From: Myxococcales bacterium | GTDB lineage: Bacteria > Myxococcota_A > UBA796 > GCA-2862545 | Direction: 5' to 3' | Length of the DNA stretch: 64,000 bases | NCBI GenBank assembly: GCA_019634415.1 | Contig: JAHQVJ010000021.1 | Coordinates: 54,025 to 118,024, forward strand | Shown here: positions 1-8,951 of the stretch, piece by piece | How positions within the stretch are numbered: the stretch's first letter is position 1 | Layout: every line of letters begins with the position of its first letter | The notes under the pieces: generated by a model | The model's input: only the letters and a program-made list of their open reading frames with translations | The model's database searches: none | Told to the model about the DNA's origin: nothing | Translations under genes and position numbers: made by a program

Positions 1-555
1 CTTCAGCGCCGCAGCACGGTCGCCGGCTCGCATCTGGGCCCGGACCAAGCCGAACCACGCCTCGGCAAGGGACGGATCACCCTTCGTGGCCCGGGCATAG
101 GAAGACGTCGCGTCGTCGAGTCGGCCAGCCGCCTCGTGCAGCGAGCCCATGCCCATGTGCGACCTGGAGTGAGACGGATTGAGGTGGAGCGCGGCCTCGT
201 AGGCCTTGCGGCTCGACAGGGCATCGATGTGCGCCCGACCGAGCAGGTAGTGCGCATCCGCCTCGCCCGTGCTCCCCTCCACCCGCTGACGGGCACGAGC
301 CACCGCCTGCTCGTGCTGACCCATCGTGATCAACACGTCGATCATCAGCTCCTGCGCAGCGACGTCCTGCGGACGCTCGCGCGCCAGGTCCTCCGCTGCC
401 CGAAGAGCTTCGGCGGTTCGACCCTGTCGAAACAACGCCTCCGCACCCGCCGTGCCCAGCGGACCCGCCCACGCCACTGCCCAGGACCCCATCGTCAGCA
501 GCGCCACCAGCGCGCCGCGCAGTGCTAGAGTCGTCCCACGCCGAAGAGACACCAT
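1..555 (-). CDS. TPR-repeat secreted protein, 3' part beyond window
   Basis: The reading frame is open from an ATG at 555 to the left edge, giving the first 185 residues of a longer protein. It starts with a basic then hydrophobic signal peptide (MVSLRRG..., likely cleaved near residue 30 after AWA), followed by tetratricopeptide-like helical pairs with alanine, glycine and tyrosine at typical spacing (for example EAWFGLVRAQMRAGDRAAALK at the edge). A GAGG Shine-Dalgarno lies about nine bases upstream of the ATG. TPR proteins are scaffolds, here probably periplasmic; no enzyme domain is visible. The start codon overlaps that of the divergent PEGA gene on the other strand. Confidence 0.75.
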   Translation of the reverse strand, partial: MVSLRRGTTLALRGALVALLTMGSWAVAWAGPLGTAGAEALFRQGRTAEALRAAEDLARERPQDVAAQELMIDVLITMGQHEQAVARARQRVEGSTGEADAHYLLGRAHIDALSSRKAYEAALHLNPSHSRSHMGMGSLHEAAGRLDDATSSYARATKGDPSLAEAWFGLVRAQMRAGDRAAALK

Positions 556-1873
556 GCTCGCATTCCTCGCCACCGGCATCGTAACCCTCACACCCCTGGC
601 CCATTCCGCGGATGAGCCGACGGTGGCTGTGGTGGGGATGCATCAGAACGGCTTGGGCCGCCCAGGTCAGGACCGTGCCGTCCGCGCCATCGTGCGTGTC
701 ATCGAGCAAGATGACCGGTTCGAGGTTCTGAATCCCCGCGACATGGGCGAGCGGATCCGCGGGCGCGAGAGTGTGATCGTGGAGGAGGGGCTGCTCGCCA
801 CGGCGGCCGCCGCCCTCAACACGGGCAAGGGGCTGTACAACCAGGGAGCCCCCGAGGACGCCCTGCTGTCGCTCGAAGCCGCTGTGGCGGACTTCCTGCG
901 AGCCATGCCCGCCACCAACACGGTCACGGATCTCTGGGAGGCCTGGGTCTACATCGGCACCTGCCACATGAACCGCGAGACGCCCAACATGGAGGCCGCC
1001 AAGGCAGCGTTCCAGAACGCGGCGGCGCTGGTGCCAGCGAGGCCCCTCAACACGGCGCTGTTCCCCCCCAACGTGGTGTCCGCCTACCAGGCGGAGCGAG
1101 CCTTCCTGGCGGGCTACCCCATCGACCTCAAGGTGACGACGGACGGTCCGGCCACGGTGTGGGTAGACGGGATCGAGCGCGGCTCGTCGCCCGTCACGGT
1201 GTCGGGTCTGCTGCCAGGGGAGCACTACATCGTCGCGCGCGGCAAGGGCACACAGGGGTTCGAGCTGGTGCCCGCCACCATTCCCGAGCCCGGAGCGGAG
1301 TCCGCGGGCCGCCCCCCGCGACAGGAGACGGTGCGGGTCGCCATGCGGCTGCCGGCCCTCGGCCAAGCAGCGGACTCGGTGGTGGGGCGCACCCAGCAGA
1401 CAGCGGCGCTCTACCAGGCCTTGGGGAAACGCTCCCAGGAGGTGGACTACGTGCTGATGGTGGGGGTGCACGACGACACCCTGCACATGCAGTGGCTGCA
1501 CGGTCCGAGCGAGGCGTTGTCTGCGGCGCTCGAGGTTCCCTACGCCGACATGGCCGACGACGAGGCGCTTCAGGCGATCCCCCAGATGCTCGAGATGATC
1601 GACGACCGGGGCGCGTTGACCCAGAGCGTGGGCGCGGCGATTCCCCTCGACGTGGGCGCGAACAGCACCCTGGCCTCGATGCTGCTGCAGCCCGAGGTGA
1701 ACCGCAGCCCCACCGACGAAGGCAACAAGGGGGAGCGACGAGGACGCAGGCGCGGTCTCGCCATCGGGCTGACCAGCCTGCTGGTGGCCGGGGCCGCCGC
1801 CGCAGGCGGCACCTACTACTACACCTCGGTGGTGCGCGCCGATCCCTACGGTCAGGTGGTCATCGACTTCTGA
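554..1873 (+). CDS. Secreted PEGA-domain protein with C-terminal membrane anchor
   Basis: A 439-residue protein beginning with a signal peptide (MLAFLATGIVTLTPLAHS, cleavage before ADEP). The first half (about residues 20-190) is helical and TPR-like. Around residues 195-230 there is a PEGA-type beta domain (LKVTTDGPATVWVDG...), a fold found in surface and cell-envelope proteins. The C-terminus carries a basic patch and one transmembrane helix near residues 405-425. PEGA plus TPR proteins of this layout are common in Myxococcota and are generally uncharacterised. I chose ATG 554 because it creates the signal peptide; the frame is open further upstream without one. The start overlaps the divergent TPR gene and leaves no separate promoter space. 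Confidence 0.75.
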   Translation: MLAFLATGIVTLTPLAHSADEPTVAVVGMHQNGLGRPGQDRAVRAIVRVIEQDDRFEVLNPRDMGERIRGRESVIVEEGLLATAAAALNTGKGLYNQGAPEDALLSLEAAVADFLRAMPATNTVTDLWEAWVYIGTCHMNRETPNMEAAKAAFQNAAALVPARPLNTALFPPNVVSAYQAERAFLAGYPIDLKVTTDGPATVWVDGIERGSSPVTVSGLLPGEHYIVARGKGTQGFELVPATIPEPGAESAGRPPRQETVRVAMRLPALGQAADSVVGRTQQTAALYQALGKRSQEVDYVLMVGVHDDTLHMQWLHGPSEALSAALEVPYADMADDEALQAIPQMLEMIDDRGALTQSVGAAIPLDVGANSTLASMLLQPEVNRSPTDEGNKGERRGRRRGLAIGLTSLLVAGAAAAGGTYYYTSVVRADPYGQVVIDF

Positions 1874-1882
1874 GGCGCCGAC

Positions 1883-2425
1883 TCACGGAGGAGGCGTGTT
1901 CCAGCTGCCCGTGAACACCTTCTCCCCGTCGGGATGGGGAGCCACCAGCTTCCAGGTGCACGACTCCGCCCCCTGGCCGTTCGGTGACGTGATGCGCCGC
2001 AGGGCTCCGATCCGGAACGGGTTGCCGCCACCCGGCGCCACCACCTCGTAGGTGCGGTTGTAGGGCACCACGGACTGGCCCTCCACCTCGCACTCGGTCT
2101 CGAAGCGCACCGTCCAGGTGCCCGGCGCACCGGCGCCGGGCACCGCGAGCTTGGCGCGCACCAGGTACTCGCCGGCTGGCAGCTCACCGGGATCCGTGCC
2201 CAGGAACTCCTCGCAGGTGCGCGCTCCACGGCACACGCCCACCCCTTCCTCGTCCCACGGGCGGACGCCCGCGCGGATGTCCTGCAGCAGCGGCTGGACC
2301 AGACCCCGCTCGAAGGGTGTGCGTGCGGACGTGCTGCCGTTGACCGCCTCCACCACCTCTGCACATTCCTCGGGGCCACACTCGCCCCCCAATCCCAAAC
2401 ACCCGGCGAGCCAGACGATGAGCAC
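1883..2425 (-). CDS. Short lipoprotein of unknown function
   Basis: A 180-residue protein starting at GTG 2425 behind a strong AGGAGGGG ribosome-binding site. The N-terminus MLIVWLAGC is a very short signal sequence ending in a lipobox (LAGC), so the mature protein should be lipidated at Cys9. The rest is soluble, cysteine-containing (several C residues between 15 and 75) and rich in beta-forming stretches. I do not recognise a family. It is convergent with the PEGA gene, whose stop lies ten bases away, too close for a separate terminator. Confidence 0.65.
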   Translation of the reverse strand: MLIVWLAGCLGLGGECGPEECAEVVEAVNGSTSARTPFERGLVQPLLQDIRAGVRPWDEEGVGVCRGARTCEEFLGTDPGELPAGEYLVRAKLAVPGAGAPGTWTVRFETECEVEGQSVVPYNRTYEVVAPGGGNPFRIGALRRITSPNGQGAESCTWKLVAPHPDGEKVFTGSWNTPPP

Positions 2426-2484
2426 CCACCCCTCCTGCGCTGGGCGACCCTACCACCAGCACCCAGCCTGAGGTAGGCAGTGGC

Positions 2485-3402
2485 GTGAGCTTGCGACACG
2501 CCACCTTCGACGGCCAGCCCCTGGACCTCCCGGGGGAGCCTCCCTACGCCGCCACCCTCCTGCAGCCCTGGGCGGGCAAGCAGGTGTGGCTGCCGTGCGA
2601 CGATCCGTGGGTGCGGGGATCGGGCGACGAGGCACACGCCTACCTCGACGGTGCTCGCAGCAGCTGGACCGATCACCCCGAGTACATGGACTTCCTCGAC
2701 GTTCGCTCCCCCGTGCACGACCTCAAGCAGGCCGAGACCGACCTGTACCTGCACCACTGGCGATCCCACCTCGGCGCACAGCGCGTGCTGGACGTGGGCT
2801 GCGGCGTGGGCCGCCTTGCCGTGCGCTGGCTCGATCGTGGCGCCTCGGTGGTGGGGCTCGATCCGGACCTGGAGAGTCTTCGGCGCCTGATGTGGCACGC
2901 CGCAGGCTCCAAGGGCTCCCTGGATCTGCACTGGTCCAGCGCCCACACGCTGCCCGACGTACAGGTGGATCTGGTGGTGTGCGCGGAGGTGCTCTGCTAC
3001 GTGCCCGACGCCGTGGGCGCGCTGAAGCAGGCGGCGTCGCGCCTCGCCCCGGGCGGCCGGGTGCTGCTGTCGGTGGAGGCACGCTGGGCCTGGGCCGCGA
3101 GCCAGGACGTGCCGTCGAACACCATCGACGTGGCGCTGGGCGGGTCGGACGGCGTGATCGCCCGCTCCGGGGATCGCTGGGTGCAGACCTACACCGAGGA
3201 CACCGTGCGGGCCCTGGTGCGAGACGCCGGACTCACGGTGGAGGACGTGGTGCCGAGCCACTGGGTCCCGGACGGGCCGCTGGAGGGTTGCTCCCCCGAC
3301 AGCCTCTCGCTGGAGGAGCTGGTGGCGCTGGAAGCCGCGTGTCGCGCCCATCCCGTGTGGGGACCGCTGCACCGCCTATGGCTGGTCACCGCCCACCGCT
3401 GA
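2485..3402 (+). CDS. Class I SAM-dependent methyltransferase
   Basis: A 305-residue protein with the Rossmann methyltransferase signature: motif I VLDVGCGVGRLAVRWLDRG near residue 100, the acidic end of strand 2 (VVGLDPD) near 122, and a post-II strand VDLVVCAEVLCYVPD near 162, as in Methyltransf_11/25 proteins. It therefore should move a methyl group from S-adenosylmethionine to an unidentified acceptor. The N-terminal 90 residues are extra and have no recognised fold. The GTG start at 2485 is weakly supported. The 3' end overlaps the end of lpxC on the opposite strand by 27 bases. Confidence 0.8.
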   Translation: MSLRHATFDGQPLDLPGEPPYAATLLQPWAGKQVWLPCDDPWVRGSGDEAHAYLDGARSSWTDHPEYMDFLDVRSPVHDLKQAETDLYLHHWRSHLGAQRVLDVGCGVGRLAVRWLDRGASVVGLDPDLESLRRLMWHAAGSKGSLDLHWSSAHTLPDVQVDLVVCAEVLCYVPDAVGALKQAASRLAPGGRVLLSVEARWAWAASQDVPSNTIDVALGGSDGVIARSGDRWVQTYTEDTVRALVRDAGLTVEDVVPSHWVPDGPLEGCSPDSLSLEELVALEAACRAHPVWGPLHRLWLVTAHR

Positions 3403-4257
3403 CGCGATGGCGGCCACGAGCGCGTGGTTCAGCGCGTGGCTCGGCCGCCTGACCCGAACCCAGCCGCAGAACGGCCCCAGCACGGCCAGATCCCCCCAGA
3501 GATCCAGCAGCTTGTGACGCACGGGCTCGTCCGAGAGACCCGCAGCCGAAGGCAAGGAACCAGGGGAATTGTAGCGCGACGGAGTCGCGCGGGATTCCGG
3601 AGCGTGCAGCGCGCTCGTGGGCCACACCACCGTGTTCTCCGGCGTGGCCCCGCGCCCCCGCCCCGCCGCCACCAGCGCCGCCACGTCCTCCTCGCGAACG
3701 AAGGTGCGCGCCCACATCACGTGCTCGCGGAACGCAGCCTCCGTGCGCTCCACGGTCAGCGACCCCGTGGGTCCGCCCGCCCCGAAGTCCACGTCCACGG
3801 CCAGCGTGTCCGAGCCCGGCCCGGCGTGTGCACTGCCGCCCGCCGTGTGCACCTCCACCTCGGGCAGCGACAGCGGGGGTGGCCCCGGCTGCGGCTCCGT
3901 GCGGCCCGCTTCGTCGATGGCCGCCACCCAGTCCGACGCAGCCCCCCCCAGGATGGGCACCTCCGTGAGCCCCGCAGACGAGGAGCGCACCTCGACGTCC
4001 ACGTCCAGCACCTCCAGCGCGAACAACGCCGCCAGCAGGTGCTCGGGGGTGGCCACCGCCGCCGCCCCCGAGCGGACCACGCTGCACCCAGCTCCGGCAG
4101 CGGCCGTTCGCCAGGACAGCGGCACGATCCCGTCGGCGGTCAGAAAACGGACGCCTGCCGACGACGCAGCCGGGCGCAGGATCACCTCGCTGGGGCAGCC
4201 ACTGTGCACACCCACTCCGGCCCGCCGAACACTACCGAGCAGGGTGCGTCGCGACAT
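3376..4257 (-). CDS. lpxC: UDP-3-O-acyl-N-acetylglucosamine deacetylase
   Basis: LpxC catalyses the committed zinc-dependent deacetylation in lipid A synthesis, in the cytoplasm. In this 293-residue protein the N-terminal GVHSG motif, the TPEHLLAAL motif (catalytic Glu72, zinc ligand His73), the RHKLLDLWGDL motif (His248, Asp252, Asp256) and the catalytic His274 in SHALNHAL are all present. Two oddities: the usual DGSA loop reads EVPILGGAASDW, lacking the aspartate, and residues 220-240 (PESRATPSRYNSPGSL...) are encoded by a dispersed palindromic repeat that extends the loop before RHK. The family is normally about 300 residues, so length is kept. It is convergent with a methyltransferase and divergent from ruvC. 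Confidence 0.9.
   Translation of the reverse strand: MSRRTLLGSVRRAGVGVHSGCPSEVILRPAASSAGVRFLTADGIVPLSWRTAAAGAGCSVVRSGAAAVATPEHLLAALFALEVLDVDVEVRSSSAGLTEVPILGGAASDWVAAIDEAGRTEPQPGPPPLSLPEVEVHTAGGSAHAGPGSDTLAVDVDFGAGGPTGSLTVERTEAAFREHVMWARTFVREEDVAALVAAGRGRGATPENTVVWPTSALHAPESRATPSRYNSPGSLPSAAGLSDEPVRHKLLDLWGDLAVLGPFCGWVRVRRPSHALNHALVAAIASAVGGDQP
3539..3600 (+). repeat. 62-bp palindromic dispersed repeat, copy 1 (inside lpxC)
   Basis: A 62-bp sequence beginning CCCGCAGCCGAAGGC and ending GGGATTCCGG. Its core GCGAC-GGA-GTCGC is a perfect hairpin and GGAAT/ATTCC pair outside it. Related copies lie at 30149-30211 (same strand) and 27270-27331 (other strand). Here it is read from the opposite strand as LpxC residues 220-240 without breaking the frame. 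Confidence 0.75.
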
Positions 4258-4280
4258 GGCTTCAAGATACTCTGCCGCCC

Positions 4281-4766
4281 ATGGTGGTGTTCGGCATCGA
4301 CCCAGGTTCCGTGGTGACCGGCTACGGCGTGGTCCGTAGCCACCGAGGACGGCTGCATCTGGTGGGCGCGGGCTGCATCCGCACCCAGTCCTCCCAGCCC
4401 ATGGGGGAGCGCCTGTCGGCCATCCACAGTGGGCTCGTGCAGGCGCTGCAGACCCATCCCGAGGTCAGCTCGGTCGCCATCGAGGCGATCTTCCGGCACA
4501 AGTCGTCGGAGTCCGCCCTCCGCCTCGGCCAAGCGCGCGGCGTGGCCCTGCTCGCCGCGGCCCAGGCCGGCTTCGAGCCCGTCGCCTACAACCCGAGCAC
4601 CGTCAAGCGCACCATCGGAGCGCACGGTGCCGCCGACAAGGCGGCCATCGGGCGAGTGGTGCAGATGCTCCTCGGTCAGCTCCCCGAGGGCCCCGCCGAT
4701 CTGTCCGACGCCCTCGCCATCGCCATCACCCACATCAACCACGTACGGAACGGAGCGCGGGCGTGA
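4281..4766 (+). CDS. ruvC: Holliday junction resolvase RuvC
   Basis: RuvC cuts Holliday junctions symmetrically during recombinational repair, acting with RuvAB. This 161-residue protein has the four acidic catalytic residues of the RNase H fold: Asp7 (FGIDPGS), Glu68 (VAIEAIF), Asp140 and Asp143 (ADLSDALAIA). Length matches the family. It is the first gene of a compact ruvC-ruvA-ruvB operon; its stop overlaps the ruvA GTG start by four bases. I saw no SOS-type GTTC box in the short gap to the divergent lpxC, so there is no visible sign of LexA control here. Confidence 0.96.
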   Translation: MVVFGIDPGSVVTGYGVVRSHRGRLHLVGAGCIRTQSSQPMGERLSAIHSGLVQALQTHPEVSSVAIEAIFRHKSSESALRLGQARGVALLAAAQAGFEPVAYNPSTVKRTIGAHGAADKAAIGRVVQMLLGQLPEGPADLSDALAIAITHINHVRNGARA

Positions 4767-5359
4767 TCGCGATGCTGACCGGTCGCCTGGTCCACCAAGA
4801 GCCCAGCCGCGGCATCGTGGACGTCTCTGGCGTGGGCTACGAGATCTTCGCCACCAGCCGATCGCTGGTCTCCTGGGCCGACGCGGATCAGATCACCGTG
4901 CACGTGTCCACCCAGGTGCGAGAGGACGCCATCACCCTGTACGGCTTCGATCGGCCCCTGGACCGCGAGGCATTTGCCGTGCTGCTCGGCGTGTCCGGGG
5001 TGGGCCCCAAGATGGCGCTCGCCGCCCTCGAGGCCCTCACCGTGGAGGAGCTCACCCGCGCGGTGGAGGCCGACGACGTGCTGGCGCTCACCACCATCGC
5101 CGGGGTGGGTCGAAAGAAGGCCCAGCGCCTCGCGCTCGAGCTGAAGGGCAAGCTGCCCGCGTCCTTCGAGGTGGACCCCGCGCGCACGCGGACCCCCATC
5201 GCGCCCTCGGATCCGCTGCCCTTGGCCCTCGCCCAGCTCGACTACGGCAAGTCCGAGATCGACAAAGCGCTGGCAGGTCTGCAGGCGGACGGCATCGACG
5301 TCGACCAGCCGCTGGAACAACGCCTGGCCGCGGCACTGCGCGTGCTGGCGGGAGGCTAG
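4763..5359 (+). CDS. ruvA: Holliday junction branch migration protein RuvA
   Basis: RuvA binds the four-way junction and loads RuvB. The 198-residue product opens with MIAMLTGRLVHQEP, contains the OB-like N-terminal domain, two helix-hairpin-helix motifs (GVSGVGPKMALAAL near 75 and IAGVGRKKAQRLALEL near 112), and the C-terminal domain III that contacts RuvB (ALAQLDYGKSEIDKAL). Length is normal. The GTG start at 4763 overlaps the ruvC stop (GTGA), implying translational coupling; three bases separate it from ruvB. Confidence 0.95.
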   Translation: MIAMLTGRLVHQEPSRGIVDVSGVGYEIFATSRSLVSWADADQITVHVSTQVREDAITLYGFDRPLDREAFAVLLGVSGVGPKMALAALEALTVEELTRAVEADDVLALTTIAGVGRKKAQRLALELKGKLPASFEVDPARTRTPIAPSDPLPLALAQLDYGKSEIDKALAGLQADGIDVDQPLEQRLAAALRVLAGG

Positions 5360-5362
5360 CCC

Positions 5363-6379
5363 ATGGACGCCGATCCCAACCGCCTGATGGCGCCCATCGA
5401 GGAGACGCCCGATCCGGCGCTGCGCCCGCGCAACCTCGACGAGTACGTGGGCCAGGACCGCGTTCGCGACAACCTCAGGATCTACATCCGCGCCGCCCTG
5501 CAGCGGGGAGAGGCCCTCGATCACGTGCTGCTTTCGGGACCGCCGGGCCTGGGCAAGACCTCGATGGCCTACATCCTGGCCGAGGAGCTGGGGGTGGAGC
5601 TGCGCACGGCAAGCGGCCCCACCATCGAGCGCAAGGGCGATCTGGCAGCCATCCTGAACGGTCTGCAGCCGCGGGAGGTGCTCTTCATCGACGAGATCCA
5701 CCGCCTGCACCGCGCCGTGGAGGAGGTCCTCTACCCGGCCATGGAGGACTTCGAGATCGACGTGGTGCTGGGCCAGGGCCCTGGCGCGAACTCCGTGAAG
5801 CTGCCGCTGTCGCGCTTCACCATGGTGGGCGCCACCACCCGCTCGGGCATGCTCTCGGCCCCGCTGCGCGCTCGGTTCGGCATCCACGCCACCTTCGACT
5901 TCTACGCGCCCGAGGAGCTCCAGCAGATCCTGGCGCGATCCGCCCGGAAGCTGGAGGTGGTGCTCACCCCCGAGGGCTGCGCGGAGCTGGCGCGGCGCTC
6001 GCGCGGCACCCCCCGGATCGCCAACCGGCTGCTGCGGCGCGTTCGCGACTTCGCTCAGGTCGAGGGCGACGGCACCGTGAACGCCAGCGTGGCCAAGGAT
6101 GCACTGGGGCGTCTCGACATCGACGAGCACGGTCTCGACGGCATGGACCGCAAGATCCTGCACACCATCGCGGTGAAGTTCAGCGGCGGACCGGTGGGGC
6201 TCGACACGATGGCCCACGCCATCGGGGAGTCCCCAGACACCATCGAGGACACCTACGAGCCGTACCTGATCCAGCAGGGTTACCTCAACCGGACCCCACG
6301 AGGTCGGGTGGTGACCCCACGAGGCCGACGCCACCTCGGCCTTCCCGGACCCGATCCCACGCAGCAGAGTTTGTTGTGA
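5363..6379 (+). CDS. ruvB: Holliday junction branch migration DNA helicase RuvB
   Basis: RuvB is the AAA+ motor that drives branch migration. The 338-residue protein has Walker [10 protein letters not shown] (about 59-67), Walker [10 protein letters not shown] (107-115), sensor 1 [11 protein letters not shown] and the C-terminal winged-helix region ([11 protein letters not shown]). Length fits the family. It is the third gene of the ruv operon and its TGA overlaps the GTG start of a DUF192 lipoprotein, extending the transcription unit. Confidence 0.96.
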   Translation: MDADPNRLMAPIEETPDPALRPRNLDEYVGQDRVRDNLRIYIRAALQRGEALDHVLLSGPPGLGKTSMAYILAEELGVELRTASGPTIERKGDLAAILNGLQPREVLFIDEIHRLHRAVEEVLYPAMEDFEIDVVLGQGPGANSVKLPLSRFTMVGATTRSGMLSAPLRARFGIHATFDFYAPEELQQILARSARKLEVVLTPEGCAELARRSRGTPRIANRLLRRVRDFAQVEGDGTVNASVAKDALGRLDIDEHGLDGMDRKILHTIAVKFSGGPVGLDTMAHAIGESPDTIEDTYEPYLIQQGYLNRTPRGRVVTPRGRRHLGLPGPDPTQQSLL

Positions 6380-6786
6380 CCACCCTCTTCCTGATCGCGT
6401 GCACGCCCAAGCTGCCCTCCGCCACCCTGACCGTGGACGGTCACGCCGTTCAGGTGGAGATCGCCGCCACCCCGAAGACTCGGGAGAAGGGGTTGATGCA
6501 CCGGGAGTCGATGGAGCGAGACGAGGGCATGCTCTTCATCTACCCAGACAGCGCCGTGCGTGGCTTCTGGATGAAGAACACCCCCCTGCCGCTGACCATC
6601 GCCTACGCGAACAGCCAGGCCAAGATCGTGCACATCGCCGACATGGAGCCCTTCGATCTGAAGCGCATCTCGTCGCTGTCGCCGGCGAAGTACGCCCTGG
6701 AGATGAACCAGGGCTGGTTCGACGACAACAAGGTGAGCAAGGGCGTGATCATCGAGGGAATCCCGTCCGATCTCACGGTGGAGTAG
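6376..6786 (+). CDS. DUF192-family lipoprotein
   Basis: A 136-residue protein of the DUF192 family, recognised by [24 protein letters not shown] and [16 protein letters not shown]. The family is widespread and small, of unproved function, usually exported. The GTG at 6376 overlaps the ruvB stop and gives the very short lipobox N-terminus MTTLFLIAC, so Cys9 should be lipidated. The mature domain fills the remainder. The end overlaps the convergent HAD gene by 14 bases. Confidence 0.85.
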   Translation: MTTLFLIACTPKLPSATLTVDGHAVQVEIAATPKTREKGLMHRESMERDEGMLFIYPDSAVRGFWMKNTPLPLTIAYANSQAKIVHIADMEPFDLKRISSLSPAKYALEMNQGWFDDNKVSKGVIIEGIPSDLTVE

Positions 6787-7438
6787 CGACTCCCCAGTCC
6801 ACGACGGGCCAGCCTTCCTCCGCAGCCATGCGACGCAGGCGTCGATCGGGGGCGACCACCCGAGGCTGGCCCACCTTGCGGAGCAGAGCCGCGTCGGTGG
6901 CGGAGTCCGTGTAGAAGGTGGCCTCCGACAGATCCACCCCCTCCCGCACGGCCCACGCCTCACAGGCCGTGGCCTTGGCCGCCCCCACCGCCAGGACGGC
7001 GAGGTTGCCGGTGAACGTCCCGTCCACCACCTCGAGCTCGGTGCAGACGACGGTGTCGAGACCGTAGGCCTCGGCGGCCGCCCGCGCGACGTACTGGGTA
7101 CCCGACGTGGCGAGCACCAGCCGGTCGCCCGCGGCCCGGTGGCGCTGGAGCGCTTCCTCGGCTCCGACCCGCAGGTGATGCCGCACTTCCCGATCGAACC
7201 ACGCCTGCACCCGCGCGGCGAGCTCGGACTCCGACGTGCCCTTCAGCGCCTTCGCAGCGACCTCGAACACCCCGTCGAGACCCGTACCGATCCCCACGCT
7301 GTACTTGCCGAGCCACCACCCCGCCCACACCACGTCACGAAGGCCCAGACGTCCCTCGCGCCACTCGGCCTTCAGCCACAGCGTGCCCGAGTTCACGTCC
7401 AGCAACGTGTGGTCGAGGTCGAACAGTGCCACGCCCAT
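6773..7438 (-). CDS. HAD-IB family phosphatase (SerB-like)
   Basis: A 221-residue haloacid-dehalogenase hydrolase. Motif I is FDLDHTL with nucleophile Asp7 and acid Asp9; motif II is ATSGT (Thr111/Ser112), motif III Lys155, and motif IV YTDSATD (Asp178, Asp182). The closing stretch VGQPRVVAPDRRLRRMA resembles the HAD-IB group that includes phosphoserine phosphatase and the CicA-like lipid phosphatases. The substrate cannot be told from sequence. ATG start at 7438; it is not linked to a biosynthetic operon. Confidence 0.85.
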   Translation of the reverse strand: MGVALFDLDHTLLDVNSGTLWLKAEWREGRLGLRDVVWAGWWLGKYSVGIGTGLDGVFEVAAKALKGTSESELAARVQAWFDREVRHHLRVGAEEALQRHRAAGDRLVLATSGTQYVARAAAEAYGLDTVVCTELEVVDGTFTGNLAVLAVGAAKATACEAWAVREGVDLSEATFYTDSATDAALLRKVGQPRVVAPDRRLRRMAAEEGWPVVDWGVATPP

Positions 7439-7523
7439 GGAGCCTCTCGATGCCCGCGAGGCACGGACGTATCCCGCCCGTCTCCCGGGCTGCTGTCAGA
7501 AGGTGACGCTCACCGCCCGATGA

Positions 7524-8357
7524 TCACTCGCCCTGCCGAAGGGTGCGGACGTGGGGCGCCTTGGCGTCGCTCGGATCTCCGTCCAGATCGAGCAGCCGGT
7601 CGAGCAACATCGCCAGCCCGGAGAGACGCCGGTCCACGAGGGTGAAGTGGCGGCCGTCCTCGGTGTGCAGCACCAGCGCCTCGCCCAAGCCGTGCTCACG
7701 GGTGTAGGTGACGAGCTCGTTCCATGCCAAGAACGCGGCTCCTTCCTGGAAGCGGGCCACGATTCCGTCCGTGCACAGGGCCATCACCTCTACCTTCTCG
7801 AGCCCCACTCGGGCCACCACCTCCACACCGAGGGGGCAGGCAGCGTGCAGATCCTCCGAGACCAGGGAGCCCGAGGCGAGCTGCACCGCGTCCCAGTGCA
7901 CGTCCATCAGCGTGCGGAGGATCCGGTCGGCCGTGAAGCGCTTGCCATCGTCGGGCGACATCTCCCGGAGCACCCGATCCACCGCACCTGGAGGCAACCT
8001 CAGCGCGCCAGCGAGGGCCGTGAGGTCCCGCCGCTCCTCGGAGGCGAGCTCGCCGTCCTTCCAGGCCATGCGCGCCGCGAAGCGCAGCGCCTTCCACTGA
8101 TCGTCGGGTCGGGTGATCACCGCCGCCAGTCGTCCGAGGTCCACCGGCTGTGCGTGCGCCATGGTCCACTGGGCGACGGCCTCGCGCGAGCCCAGATCCG
8201 GCCGAATCTTCACCAGGAAGTCCAGCTCCCGGTCGTGAACCGACCCGTCCGAGCACGCCATGGAGGCGAGTAAGGTAAGGAGGGCGTCGTCGGCCGGTCG
8301 ACCCGGCACCAGTGAGCGGCCCGCCCGTAGCTGAAGCGAGTCGTCGACCTGCGGCAT
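7524..8357 (-). CDS. TerB-like cytoplasmic protein
   Basis: A 277-residue protein starting at ATG 8357 behind GGGAGGATGG. The N-terminal half (about 25-140) has the helical pattern of TerB/DjlA-type acidic domains (LLASMACSDGSVHDRELDFL, then WKDGELASEERRDLTALA), which appear in tellurite-resistance and envelope-stress proteins. The C-terminal half (LVSEDLHAACPLGVEVVARVGLEKVEVMALC...) is mixed alpha/beta without a recognised fold. There is no signal peptide or membrane segment. A related TerB module is part of the ABC protein at 17.4 kb. Confidence 0.6.
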   Translation of the reverse strand: MPQVDDSLQLRAGRSLVPGRPADDALLTLLASMACSDGSVHDRELDFLVKIRPDLGSREAVAQWTMAHAQPVDLGRLAAVITRPDDQWKALRFAARMAWKDGELASEERRDLTALAGALRLPPGAVDRVLREMSPDDGKRFTADRILRTLMDVHWDAVQLASGSLVSEDLHAACPLGVEVVARVGLEKVEVMALCTDGIVARFQEGAAFLAWNELVTYTREHGLGEALVLHTEDGRHFTLVDRRLSGLAMLLDRLLDLDGDPSDAKAPHVRTLRQGE

Positions 8358-8404
8358 GAAGCCATCCTCCCTACCTGGAGTATGGCACGACAAAGGACGC
8401 GTCG

Positions 8405-8926
8405 ATGACCGAATCCCTCCCAGAGCAGGTGTCCACGGCGCCCGTACCCCTGCTGAAGATGCTTCAGCAGCGCCTGCTGCCGATCCGGTCGCTGTGGTTC
8501 CCCACCCCCAAGGAACTGCGCGCATGGGACCAGACCGGCGTGCCCCTGTACGTGCGCGCCTCCAGCGCATCCACGGTCCAGATCGGACCGCGCCTGCAGA
8601 GCATGTGGGCGGCGTGCTTCTCCCCCCAGCTCCACGGGCGCATCACCGAGTACGGTGCCGGCAGTCGACTCACCTGGCAGGCCCGCTTCCCTCGCTTCAC
8701 CCTCGGGCTGCTCTTCGGGTGGTGGGTGGTCCTGGTGGCGTGGCCGCTGGCGGCCTGGCAGAGCGACGACGATCCGGCTCGCTGGGGTCCCTTCTGGGCG
8801 TTCCTGCTGCTCTGCAGCACGCTGGGCCCAGCCGCTGGCTGGTGGTTCGGCATGGCCGCACTGCGCGATGCGCTGCCTTGGCTGCGCGAGACCCTGGAGC
8901 AACCCCCCGTGGAAGAGGACTGGTGA
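8405..8926 (+). CDS. Two-TM membrane protein of unknown function
   Basis: A 173-residue protein with a cytoplasmic-looking N-terminal 95 residues and two hydrophobic helices, LGLLFGWWVVLVAWPLAAW (about 101-119) and FWAFLLLCSTLGPAAGWWFG (about 130-149), then a charged tail ending VEEDW. No motif identifies a family. The ATG at 8405 is 47 bases from the divergent TerB-like gene, so the two probably share a promoter region. The next gene on this strand starts 25 bases after its stop. Confidence 0.6.
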   Translation: MTESLPEQVSTAPVPLLKMLQQRLLPIRSLWFPTPKELRAWDQTGVPLYVRASSASTVQIGPRLQSMWAACFSPQLHGRITEYGAGSRLTWQARFPRFTLGLLFGWWVVLVAWPLAAWQSDDDPARWGPFWAFLLLCSTLGPAAGWWFGMAALRDALPWLRETLEQPPVEEDW

Positions 8927-8951
8927 TGAGATACTCTCGGCGGGAGCACGG

